Source: Ashinkailepas kermadecensis (lineage: Eukaryota > Arthropoda > Thecostraca > Neolepadidae). Taken from it: a DNA stretch of 64,000 bases. Position 1 is the stretch's first letter. Each line of letters opens with the position of its first letter. Of this stretch, positions 24,118-36,800 are shown one piece after another. The notes under the pieces are model-generated. The model saw only the letters and a list, made by a program, of their open reading frames with translations, ran no database searches and was not told the DNA's origin. The translations under genes and the position numbers were made by a program. The DNA lies in the NCBI GenBank assembly GCA_034440615.1, contig JAOTOM010003817.1, positions 102,501-166,500 on the forward strand. The letters run 5' to 3'.

Positions 24118-24897
24118 AAATTTGTCTTAAAAGGTGTTTGGAATTTTGGATTTTTTTTTAAACACTATGTTTATGAGTGTGATTTGGAAGATGTGACCAC
24201 TTGTTTTCTCAGTAAATGTTTACTTTTCAATTTGAACGATGACGTCATAGTCACGTCAGTACGGTGTGTTTATCTGTTATGGCTAATGGTATAATCTTTA
24301 TCTAACCACAGATTGATCAAGCACAAAACTTGCCACGGTTCCAGGCGGGTTCTGTCAAGCAATGTTCCTTTATAGTCGCTTGTTACGAACCCCACCTCTT
24401 CCCCTTTCTTCCGGCGACATGAAATGTCTCGGTACATAACCTAACCTGACCTAGCCAAACATAATACAATCTACTCTTATCTAAACTAATATAAACTCAT
24501 ATATTATAATTTAAAAACACAAGTGTAATGTTTAATGTGACGTCATCCGTACGTCACAGCCCCCAAGCCATGTGGCCTGTCTAATTTCTTTCGACATTCT
24601 TGTGGAGTAATAATGGTGTCATCTATGTGGCAAAGAGGTGGAAATGAAGCATTTTTGACATGAAGAAGTGTTGAATCAACTGCATGGAGTGTTGAATGTC
24701 CCTTTAATCATGTCTGGGAAGCACCAGTTGAGGGATGGATAAATTATGGCACAAAGAACAGCAGTGTGGCATAGATGGTGCATTATAGAAGTTATCGCTA
24801 TGATCAACTGAGAGGTAAGCATTTACAAAGAAAACGATTGGTCGCATCTTCCGAATCACGTTCATTACCATGGTATTGAAGAAACAAATCAAAAATT
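24118..24897. mobile_element. ~780-bp element with ~110-bp inverted ends (family T, compact)
   Basis: The left end TTGTCTTAAAAGGTGTTTGG and adjacent GTGATTTGGAAGATG are matched in inverse by CATCTTCCGAATCACG and CCAAAACACCTTTTAAGAC at 24845-24915. Internally ATGACGTCATAGTCACG near 24240 and GACGTCATCCGTACGTCAC near 24540 form a second inverted pair. An AACCTAACC-like run lies at 24438. No transposase is visible. Confidence 0.75.
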
Positions 24898-24919
24898 ACC
24901 AAAACACCTTTTAAGACAA

Positions 24920-25250
24920 AAATACCATTTTCTGTACCTGTGGTAGCAGGTTTTAATCCCAGCATGACTTTGTTTTAACCTGATCACACAGTTGTTGATG
25001 GTCATGGCTGTTGGTTCAATTTCATGTTGTGCTGATTGTGTCAGTGTGGGGTGGGAGACCAGTGGTCTTGCATGTGCAGAAAGTGGTGCAGGGACTGCTA
25101 CCTAGTATAGGCAGGCTGATGATCCATTAAAAATTCACACACAACTTCAAAAATAATGAGAAGAAAATTACATCAATATGAGAAAGCTGAACAAAATATA
25201 CTGAGTGTGCCACATTCATCTCAATTGATAGCTGCCAAATTTGTTTGCTA
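24920..25250. other. No gene seen
   Basis: Unremarkable sequence between a MITE and a LINE relic. Confidence 0.35.
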
Positions 25251-25254
25251 TGGA

Positions 25255-26300
25255 AAAAGTCCATGCTGTCAAATTCAGTTCATTGTCCTGGATGGTTCAA
25301 GATAGGGAGGTGGGAAGTGCATCCTCTAGGTTTAGTTGTATATTGCTAGATTGATCACTATTGTTATCCACTCCTACCAGCTTGATGTCATCAGCAAATT
25401 TGAACATCCTATTCCCCACCCTACCTCAATGTTGTTCACAAATATGGTAAAGAGAAGTGGACATATAATAGAGCCCTGTGGAACTCCACTCAATCCTTCC
25501 ATTCAAATTTAGATGCATTTATTGCACAAATGATCAATTCTGGTCAATGTACCCTAAAGCCCCCCCCCCCGATCCATTTAATGCTACCCTTTGTTTCTGT
25601 CTCATTCACCATGCTTCACTCTAACCTAGAGCTTTTCCATCAATTCCATGTTGCTCTAGTTGATGAATTAGATGTGTGTGTGTGAACTTTATGCAAAGCT
25701 TTGCTAAAGTCTAATTACTCAGTATCTGCCCTGTATTGATTGTCTATTTCTCTAGTTACATACTCCATGGATCTCCAGTAGGTTGGTTAAGCAAGATGTC
25801 CCAGATTGAAATCCATATTGAGTATTCCTTAAAGGTTGCACCTATCTAGATGAGTCTGAACATACTGTTTGACCAGTTTTTTTTTCTAGTACCTGGCAAA
25901 CTATTGAGGTCAAGCTGACTGGCCTGTGATTTCCTCAACACATATTTCCCTTTTTGAAAACTGGTACTACATTTGTATTTGCCAACCTTCAGATACTTCA
26001 GAATACTACATAGACTGTCTGAAAATGACATCTGGGGGAACTGTGAAGGCTTGAGCACACTCTACTTAGATCCTAGTGTATATATCATCTGGTCCAGAAG
26101 CTTTATTATGTTTTATATTATGCAATTATTTTTATATAGCTTGTGTAGTTATTGTAAGATTGTCCAACCTATCACCTCCCATGGCATGACCTTCAGTTGT
26201 TTCTAATTTACCAGCATTCTCTTTAGTAAATATGGATGAGAATTGCTTGTTTATGGACTCAAATATATCACAATCTTCAACCACTATTGGACCACTATTA
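25255..26300 (-). pseudogene. Non-LTR retrotransposon reverse transcriptase, decayed
   Basis: Reading 3' to 5' along the minus strand there is an RPVSLTS-type segment near 25930, a YRADTE...LDFSKAL segment (RT block A) near 25700-25760, HGIDGKAL near 25630, a GVPQGSI-like segment near 25490 and the catalytic block FADDIKLVGVDN near 25395. The order fits a LINE RT of the CR1/Jockey type. Stops and frameshifts interrupt every block, and neither endonuclease nor 3' tail was found. Part of the same family is present at 11400-11565. It lies upstream of SMG9 in antisense orientation. Confidence 0.8.
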
Positions 26301-26809
26301 TTTGGAGTAAAGCTGTGGCACGGCTTTTCTTCAGATCAATATAACTTCAATATGAATACTAATATATTCCAAATAATGCCTAGATAACCTCTACAATTAC
26401 AATAGTTTGAACACATGTATCTAATTGGTCTTGTCCAGTTGGTTTGTTTTAATAAAGCCCCAAGTCAAAGGTCCAAATTTTAACCAGGATAAGATTGATC
26501 TAGTGTAATTTAAGTTCCCTACCTTAATTTAGCACACAAAGAAAACAAACTTATTCTTCTACTCCCTTAACAGAAACCTAAGTCACTTGGCCTAACCTAA
26601 ACCTAATCCACAATTATAGAAACTCAAAATACGGAAGATAAGTTGTAGATACCCAGATTAAATAATCAAAACTTCCTAACTTTAACCTAGCCCTACAATA
26701 GAACAAATTATATGTCCACTAACCACCTGTGCCCAACCTCTTCCTCACTGAGTGGGATTGATGCAAAAAGATGTCTTAGATTATGCCTATAAATTGGGAA
26801 TTATGCTGG
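26301..26809. other. No gene seen
   Basis: AT-rich sequence with CCTAACCTAAACCTAA near 26592. No recognised exon. Confidence 0.35.
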
Positions 26810-27060
26810 CCACATGTGTATCTAGTTGTGGATTCAGAAGTGCCTTTGAGCATGTGATGCTAAATAGATGTTGCTTGGCCATGGTAACATAATGTGGTAG
26901 ATGGTTTCTTTTAAATGCAGGATATAACATTGATTAGAGGGGATTACAGTATTTTTCCTGTTTTATATTATCTTCCCTTTATATGCTTAACCCAGATGGC
27001 CCCTGTGGTCCTTATTAAGCCTTAACACTTTTTCATTTTATGACTGAATTGCTGCATGAA
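26810..27060 (+). repeat. Family C repeat copy
   Basis: GCTTAACCCAGATGGCCCCT and TTATTAAGCCTTAACACTTT match 23557-23605. GTATCTAGTTGTGGATTCAG matches the 23195 region. Confidence 0.7.
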
Positions 27061-27664
27061 AAACGCCTACACCTGACTGGAAAATTTAAAACAAAGTTTC
27101 CAATGTCATACAGAGAAAGGGTATCCACTCCAAATTGGAAGGCCTCAGCGTTTTCTCCCCCAAATTTATAGTACCAAAGCACAAATATAGCCCTGTACAT
27201 ACTAATATGATGATATTGGTCAAGCTATTAGCTAAAATTAATACCATGTAAACATTTTCAACCTCCTGTGATTTAATTTATGTACTGTTACAAACCATCA
27301 TTTATGTACTTCATTCAAGCCAAATACATCATACTTTATACGTTGATTACTGCAGATACCCAGAAAACCTGATGGCCTAATATTTCAGGGACCATTAATA
27401 CTCTTCACCTGGTAGGTTTAGGTTTATCACAGGCATTTTTGGCACCGGAGTAGCATTTTGACCAATTTCATATTAGTTATGTTTAGGAGCATACTTCGGT
27501 AACATTTCAGCAGCAATGCTAAGGTGGTGGCAGTAATAACTGTCTTTTTCGACAGCCATATTAAGACAATGATGGTGTCGACGACGACGATGACTGCGAT
27601 GATGCCAGTGACGGCGCTGGCTTGACTTGGGCTGACATGGTCTGACATGTGCTGACGGACGCAG

Positions 27665-27808
27665 ACATGGAGAGTCCGCGACCGGTGCTGCTGACGAAGG
27701 CGGCTGAAGAGCGGGACGCGCGTCCGGCCTCGGTGGAGCGGCCCATCACGGTGATGCGGAAGGACGAGACTGTGATGCTACCGACCATGGAGGTCGCTGC
27801 CGAGCTGG
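27665..27808 (+). CDS. SMG9: SMG9 exon A (N-terminal linker)
   Basis: Encodes residues 1-47 and the first base of codon 48: MESPRPVLLTKAAEE, then VERPITVMRKDE. These correspond to the TPIIL-KP and EKPIVLMKP segments preceding the G domain in vertebrate SMG9. The acceptor is placed after GACGCAG (27664) because an in-frame stop lies at 27643. The polypyrimidine tract is poor, so the start is the least certain boundary. The donor is CTGG|GTGAGG. The ATG at 27667 could also be a true start if no upstream exon exists. Confidence 0.85.
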
Positions 27809-30800
27809 GTGAGGATCTCGGCGTGCTCGCCCCTCAGGAGGACCACCGCAGGCCGCTACACTGTCGGGCGTCTGCAGCAGGTCGGACCTCAGATGCCAGT
27901 TATGCTGCTTTGAGACCAGGCTGTGCTGCTAGGTTCGAATGGCTGCATACACTCGTATTTACTATCAGGTGGTAGGGCCAGCTGGCGACTGATCTGATCT
28001 GAGGATACGGCAACGTGGCGGGCATGTCGAAGCATTGACAACGTGTTAAGCTTTCAGCCCAAGTTTTGCTGTTGGAATTTGAATCGTCACTGGATGGCTA
28101 CTCAGGAATCGAGAAATGGGTGGAATGGGCATACAACCGAGTGGATGCTGAGCTTAGTTCAGGCACCGTGTAACTACCGCATTTTGCATTAACGGTGGCA
28201 AGCATATACTTACAAATGAAATGTTTTTAAGCACCATCAATCGACCTATTCAGTCTAGGGGTAAGATGCTCGTCTCACAATCGAAAGGTTGTGGGTTCGA
28301 GTCTCACCTGTCGCTACTCTTCGCCCGCGACCAATCGGCGTGAGAGATTGGCGACGCTACATGACTCAACGGTCGACGTGTCGTAAAACCAATAACCAAC
28401 CATTCAGCCAGTACCACGAGCAATTCCATTGTTAATCGCGAACATTTCCGCTCAGCCGTTTCAGGTCCTGCTTCACGAAAGCAGTTGAAGGAGCACGGGC
28501 TCCTTCCGCAGACCATGTCTCGACCGTGTCCACTGCTCAACGAGAACCTCCAGATGATGGACACTGCCATCTCGTGGCTAGGCGAGGGAACTGAGTTTCT
28601 TGTCGTCGGCGTCGTGGGCCGCCAGGGAGTCGGGAAATCGACCGTCATGTCAATGCTCGGCGGAGAAGCTCCATTTTGTCCACTCAAGTAAGAGCGGTCG
28701 TGTTTGTGCACATTGCAACGGTTCTCTCGTATATAAAAGAAAGAACATTAAGTCGCATGTTATGTTGCAAAACTTAATATTGATGTAGTCAGTAAATAGT
28801 CCTGCATGGCATCAACATCCCACTGGAAGTGGAGGGTAGCCCGTATACAACAGCCAACATGCAAATCATGTAAAGCAGTACATTATCTCTCGCACTGCAG
28901 GGAACAGATCAATATGACTACCACAAGGTTTTCTGAGAACTAAGGCAGTGTTATTGCTTTTAAACTTGACATACCTTCAAGTAGTTGAGAATCAGATTGA
29001 GTACCGGGATGCATTTTTTTCATTCAACACCATCTCAATATCACAGACAGAGACGGTGTAATTTACTCCAGATATAGAGTTTACTCATGATAACCTTAAA
29101 AAAAGAACGCAGATAAAAGTTCATGTAGTGTTCATCAAGTTTTAAGGCTTGATAAGAGCCACAGGGGCCCATCTGGGTTAAGCCTATCTAGAAAAAGATA
29201 CTAAAAAAGTATATGCTTACACCCCAATCAATCCATTATCTCAAGTTCCAAGGGAATTACATATCTCAGCCTATCTAGGACTATGCACCTGATATTGCAC
29301 AGCACACTCCTCAACAATTCCGAACTCCTCCAATCATGCCTCATTGTGCTACCATAGCCAATCCCATCAGTATCACATATGACGAGTCCTTGACAACTTG
29401 CAAGCTGCAGTCAGGCGTGAATATGTTGTTTTGTCAGCATTTGTTTTGTGTGTATGGCTAGGTATATGCGCTGCTAGCCTGTGTTTTTTTTAGATGTGCA
29501 CCTCAGGTGCACAGGTAACCGATGTTTTGCTTACTGAATAAGATCGGGCATGTATGGAATGGATGTGTATCCAACTTGTTTTTCATGCATAGATCAAGAA
29601 GTACTCCTAACCGTTGTGCGGGTACGAGTCGCCCCTTGGGTTCTGTTGCCATTATCTAGTGCATTGTGACGCAACAACATTTATCCACTGCTTTTTCACG
29701 TATGACCACATTTTGAAGAAAAACGCGTGACTGAACTTTGCTTCTGGTAAGTGTTTTTCGTATTTACATAGAGAGCGGCTGACCCAGCTGCCTGACCGGA
29801 TGAATGGGACTGGCGATCATCGACCGGTCATGCGTTTCGCAACTTCGCTCGGGAGCACTAGATTTGCACCTCATTTACCTCACGGGAAGGTTGTGGACTT
29901 CACACGGAAAGATTCACGGAAAGGTTGGCAGTGAGGCGCGCTCTCGACCTCTACCGGGCGTGAAATGACCACGTCCGGTCGGCACTTCCCAGACCGAAAT
30001 ATCCAAACCAAGCTAATCAACACCTTTGTCAGCGATCGATGGCAATGAGACGTAAATTTATGTTTCAGTCACAGCTTTTCCGTGAAGTTTTTATCTGAAG
30101 CTTTCGTAACATGATGGAGGAAATCGCCGAAGCGTTGGTAAATTTGGCGAGTTTTAATTTAAATCTAAGCTTACGGTTCGTTTCCATTGATCACTCAAAT
30201 ATCATGGAATTATTATTAAGACTTTACGGACTTTACCTGCGACTTTCATAGCAGCGGCCGATAGTCACCATTGGCCTTCACTGACCATTGGCCGACGTCG
30301 CACGGCAGGAAGTACATGTTCCCGCCGGAGACGGTGCAGCAGATCCTGAGCAGCGAGCACCGCACCAACGGCGTCGAGATGCTGGTCACGCCGCAGAAGG
30401 TGATCCTGCTGGACACCCAGCCGATCCTGTCGCCGTCCATCGTCGACCTGCTGGCTCAGGGCGACCGCAAGCTTCCCGGCGACGGCGGGTGAGGCGACAG
30501 CCCGTCTGGTGTGTCGCGGCTGTGCTTGGAGCGATGTCTTGAGGGTGAACTTGTGGATGTGTGTTTGTTGTCTGCATACACAATGAAGACTGGTTGGCGG
30601 CGCAGGCTATTACGGTCCGTTACAATATTAAGATAATGCGAACAACGTAAATAGATATCATGCCTCTGCGTGACTTCCACTCAATCTTGAAGCTCAACTA
30701 TTCAGGTTGCAGGGCGATTTTCAATATTGATTTCTTCTAAAGCGAAATTGGCCTGAGTTTCGCTTGATCCACTTGCCGTGATCACTTGATCACTTCACGT

Positions 30801-33800
30801 TTGACTTTCGCCAGTGATATCCAGCATTCTCTTCACCTTGCAAATGACGTGGCCGTGGTTTCACCTTCCGCGTAAAATTACGCGAAATTGGCTGTATTGC
30901 TTGTGAAGAGTAACCCAGAACGGGCCTCGTCTCTGTCATGGCATGTCCCGTCTTGGCGTTTAATGGAGCAAGCTCGGTGGGGTAACGTGGTTTATAGTAC
31001 GCACCCGGCTCGTATCCTGGTACCGGGGCACGTGCGGAACAAATTGACTGAAGTTCACTGTATCGCCTATCGAATAACCCATTGGCGCTGGTGTTATTGC
31101 TATGATAATGGACACCTCTCATCATGAACGCCAGCCTCACATGTCCAAGTCCGTATGCAGGTGATTTGGAAGGGCAGAACAGTCACGCGGTGAAATTCCG
31201 ACGCTCGCGCCCGCGTGCATATTTCTCAGCGTGTAGAAAAGAAACGTTTCAGATATCTCGAGGCGGCGTATATCCCCACGGATAGCCAGCTGTGTGAGCG
31301 CTCGTGCCAGCTGCGGAGCAGCTTCACGTTCCAAAACTCGGTCGCCCAATTTTGTATTCCGCCATTTTGTTGGACTGTTGTGACCGCTGTTGAACAGACA
31401 TGACATTTACCACTTCAGTCATTCGTCTAATATTCGACCACGAGTGTTGACACCACCCATGTCTTGCTGGCCGTCGGTTCATGTGTTTCAGGATCGATGA
31501 GAGGGAGTGCAATAGTTACGTCCTCGGCACGCCTGAAACGTATACTACTCGTACATATTTGTTCAACTCCGCATTAAAAGTGACAAATAAACAAACAAAA
31601 TAAGAAAACTAGCCAAATGACACATGTGTCCAAAACTCGTCCAGTACCGAGTGCTTTCCCCCAATTGTACCAGGTTACTGCTTTTCTATCTGTGAGGTTC
31701 ATTGGACAAACACTATGATTCGGTGGCATACCAACTGAAAGTTGGCACTACCGCAGTTCTTCGCACTTCTGGTACATGTTGGACGATTCTAATATTATCA
31801 ACGATATATTATGATATTATCTACCTGACTCATGCACTCTGACCGTTAATGCCGCTATAAGGACCAATTCAATCTTTAGTTAGTTAGTTATTTGTGCTTC
31901 GACCAGACCTGATCATTCGTGCCCAGACAAATGCAGTCGATGCCCCTAAAGTCCAAATAACTAACACTGACCGTCTGCATAGCCCACCAATTATTAACCA
32001 CCCCAAATGCTCTCTGTCTTCAAGATCAAATGGTGATTTAATGTCGCTGTCATGAATCATCCTTCGGTTTTTTTTCAGCAACAGCGATACATTTTCGACA
32101 GCTGGGGTGCGCGGTGTGGGAGCGGTGGAGTAGGTCGGTGACCGTACCGTTGCCCTCAGGCCGCTGGAGACCCAGATAGAGATGTTGGCGCTGCAACAGC
32201 TAGCCTTCCTCTACACCATCTGCCACGTGGTGTTGGTGGTGCAAGATTGGTTTGTCGACGGTGACCTGATCAGGTCAGTAGAGGGACTTGGTGAGGTCAT
32301 TGTGGTAGTGGTGACCTGGTTAGGCTAGCGGGGGAGCCGTGACCTCGTTAGGTCAGTAAGAGAATGACGACTGGATCTTGTCGGCGTCTGAGTACCGGTG
32401 TAAGGTCAACAGGATCAACAAGGCAACTTAGCCAACGTCAGTTAGCGGGTGGTCACTCATTTTTTGGACAATTACATTTTAATAGCATTTGTGTACTTTG
32501 ACACACAGCTACACAATTCGATGCACAAGTTAAACAAGCAATCAGACATCACATGCTCTCGTACAGTAGCTGTTTGACACCGAAGCGGTCGGCAGCATTC
32601 ACCTGCTCGCCAACCCATAGCATGGTTGAATCATATGATCATTAATATCATAATATCAATGAGTTATTAATAACCATCGCAAATAGTTAATCATTGCATT
32701 TACTTCATAGCCATTTATTCACCTAGCCTTCGAATATGACGATTGTAGGGTGGGAAACATGATGCTATCCTGGATGTTTGTCATCCAGTACATTATCCTT
32801 TCCGGAAGATTTGTATTTCCTTTCTCGCCAAAAGATTGAATGGAATTTCTTTAAAATTACCGCAATAATTCCTGGTTGGTAAGCATTCGCGAAACTGACT
32901 GGACAGTGGAAAAGGGTGTTTTTGATGCCTGAAACGGAACACAAATTATTCTCCTCGAATTGACTCAATATATTCCATCCCACATCCAAAATTCCAAGGC
33001 ACAATTCCAACCCTATGTAATCATTTGTCGCCGAGCGTCGTCGCTAAGCGATGATAGCGCCCAAGCGAGGATAGCACTTACTCGAGGATAACACTTAATC
33101 GAGGATAGCACTTAAGCGAGGATAGCACTTAAGCAAGGATAGCACCCAAGCGAGGACAGCACCCAAGTGGGGATAACACCCAAGCGAGGATAGTACTTAA
33201 GCGAGGATAGCACATAAGCGAAGATAGCACTTAATCGAGGATAACGCTTAATCGAGGATAGCACTTAAACGAGGATAGCACTCGAGCGAGGATAGCAGGC
33301 TTCAGATGCGACGCATTGGTTGCCGGTCAGCGACGCCACCCGGCCTCCCTGGTAGCCCTCTTACAACAGGATACCCCGGAAGTCCTCTGCCGGGCCCGGC
33401 TGGGGTGCATTTGGGTGTTATCGCCCTATGGTTGGTCAGCCTGCCTGCTCCAGCCGAAGCAGGGCCTCACGGGCGCAGTAGCCGCCAGGAGGTCTGGCCG
33501 GAGCACTGGCGCCGTTCGGATGGCGTTCTGCGAAATGTGACAGCACTGCTCGTTGTAGGTGGCGACTCGTGAGGCCCACTTTGGGCAGCCAGCCACACAA
33601 GAAGTTTCATCTGGAACATACTAACGGGCCAATGTTTGACCTTCTGCGGAACGTCTCCACCGAAACCGACATGGTACCCAGAGCCCCCCCCCCTACGGCT
33701 GGAGGGCATCTGGCTTCTGTAACGGGTGAAAATGATCCGTCGTCCATCACAGCCTTGTTGTTCTGCCTGGCATACCATTGGCTCGAAACGGCTATTGTGG

Positions 33801-36800
33801 ATTTTGTTTAGTCTTCCTCTGCATTGGAGTGCTTTCAGGCGCCTTGCCTTCTTCTTGTAGGTACGATTGTCTTCCTTCATGAGTTTGTGGTCGAAGCTTT
33901 GTTAATATCCTACCGCCAAGTTAGACACCAACGTTTTTGGCCGCTGCTGGGACTTCAGCCCTCTTTGTCAAATTGTGAGCTTGACCTGTCAGCATTGTCC
34001 TTCCCAGCATGGCTAGCTGAACACGCCTACCCTAGTGTTCAGCTTCCCTAAAATATAATACATAGTTGATGTCAGGACACCATAGGCCAACAAAGGTGTA
34101 TACATTTTATACTTTGGTGATTTTGAGTAAATTTTGTGACGTGTCGAGCTGTTTATTTGCTTAAAGCCTGTGACAACTAAATAACATGCCGATTGGCTTA
34201 ACTTTTTAATCAAGAAACATGACTTATGGCTCCTGCACAGAATATGTGAATGTGCTAGCTTTTTTACCGAGTTATGCAACCTTATCTTTTGTTCCAATAC
34301 CTAGTAGCCTATTGTTATCAGGACTTTAACAATTAATTATGAGGAGAGATGACCAGCTGGTCAGGCAAATACAATAGAAGCGATCTCGTCAGCTCGGTGC
34401 GGTGTGCTGAACTGATAATTCCAGTAAGGGATTGGTGACCTGGCTATGTCAGTGTGGCAGTGGTGACCTGAAGGGTCTACGTGACGCAGCTGCGATGGCC
34501 TGGCCATGCCAGTGTGACAGAGCTTGCATCATTTGCTCGACACGGACCACCACCGGCTAAGTCATCGCTGAGTTGGTGACCCGGTCAGGCCACTACTGAC
34601 ATGTCATAAGCGCCGTGGTCTCACTGCGCATGCGCGGGCCTGCCCGATGACACGGCAACTGGCGTCCATGGGGCACCCACTCGAGCGGTAGCCACAACGC
34701 CGACCTCTGCGTGCGTGTCGGCGCCGTGGTGGGTGTCAGATGCCGGCCGCAGCTCCAGGTCACACGGTGACCCCGTAACCTAGCCGGCGGTGCTATTGGT
34801 AAGGAGTTGGCGCCGCCGCAGGCCAGGTCACATGGTGACCCCCGTGACCTGGCCGGCGGTGCCATTGGCAAGGAGTAGGTGGCGCCGTGGGCCAGGTCAC
34901 ACCCCGTGATCTGGTCCGCGGCGCCTTTAGCAGGAAGTCGGCGGCGCCGCGGGTTCTATTTGTACTGAGGGTGACGTGGACCAGCGCCCCGGAATACCCA
35001 TACTTGGGTGGAAAATGGCATCCAGCTGGAAATAATGTTTGATTTGTATTACCATGTCACCAGCAATTATATACCGCTGTTTTGCACCTAAGAGAACACA
35101 AACTGGTTTCTATTCTTGCAGTCCCTAGATTGAACTTTTGTTGGCGCCAGTGAGATACACCAGATATTGGCTAGAAAAAAATACTTTGTTCTGGAATCCT
35201 GCAATCGGTTTAAAAAACTGTTCACTTGTATGCCACCTTTTGAATAATACTTTTACACCCCGACACTCAAGCACAAAATTTATTTTGAGCTATCGACATG
35301 GACAGAAGCCAGCAAGCATATGTGGGGAAGCCCCCCCCCGCGCGAGACCCTGATGGTGGATGTTCTCTATATTATGTTAGCTGTCCGACCAAAAGAAATG
35401 ACACAGCGTCCGATTTTTGCTTCGTGTCGGGGAAGCAATATAGCTATGTGAGTAGTTGGACCAGGGTGAAGCAAATGGCCAAAATGGCAGTCGTACCGCG
35501 GAATGGGTGTTGTTTCGTACTTTACTGGCAGTGCTAGAACATAATACGCAGCAAGGTGCAGGCATAGCAACGAAGCCTTTGGTGCGCAGGATATGCAACA
35601 CAAACGGCTTCGTCAGCTAATTTACTTGAACTTACGTACCAGCCGTTTTCGTACATCCATACCCTTGCCAGCTACCGCGCGTCTCTCATCTCACTGGCGC
35701 TGGCATGCATTTATGTACCCTACCCGGACAGGACAGTATTCGAGTCCCTGTTCGTGGTCGTATTTCACCACCGAGTGGAAGGGTCAGCTGGCAACTGGCC
35801 TGATGAGGCCGGATACGCGGGAACTGGGAGATCACGTCGCTGCACTGGCGGCACGGCAATATCTCATCACGTCGCTGCACTGGCGGCACGGCAATATCTC
35901 ATCACGTCGCTGCACTGGCGGCACGGCAATATTTCATCACGTCGCTGCACTGGCGGCACGGCAATATCTCATCACGTCGCTGCACTGGCGGCACGGCAAT
36001 ATCTCATCACGTCGCTGCACTGGCGGCACGGCAATATCTCATCACGTCGCTGCACTGGCGGCACGGCAATATCTCATCACGTCGCTGCACTGGCGGCACG
36101 GCAATATCTCATCACGTCGCTGCACTGGCGGCACGGCAATATCTCATCACGTCGCTGCACTGGCGGCACGGCAATATCTCATCACGTCGCTGCACTGGCG
36201 GCACGGCAATATCTCATCACGTCGCTGCACTGGCGGCACGGCAATATCTCATCACGTCGCTGCACTGGCGGCACGGCAATATCTCATCACGTCGCTGCAC
36301 TGGCGGCACGGCAATATCTCATCACGTCGCTGCACTGGCGGCACGGCAATATCTCATCACGTCGCTGCACTGGCGGCACGGCAATATCTCATCACGTCGC
36401 TGCACTGGCGGCACGGCAATATCTCATCACGTCGCTGCACTGGCGGCACGGCAATATCTCATCACGTCGCTGCACTGGCGGCACGGCAATATCTCATCAC
36501 GTCGCTGCACTGGCGGCACGGCAATATCTCATCACGTCGCTGCACTGGCGGCACGGCAATATCTCATCACGTCGCTGCACTGGCGGCACGGCAATATCTC
36601 ATCACGTCGCTGCACTGGCGGCACGGCAATATCTCATCACGTCGCTGCACTGGCGGCACGGCAATATCTCATCACGTCGCTGCACTGGCGGCACGGCAAT
36701 ATCTCATCACGTCGCTGCACTGGCGGCACGGCAATATCTCATCACGTCGCTGCACTGGCGGCACGGCAATATCTCATCACGTCGCTGCACTGGCGGCACG

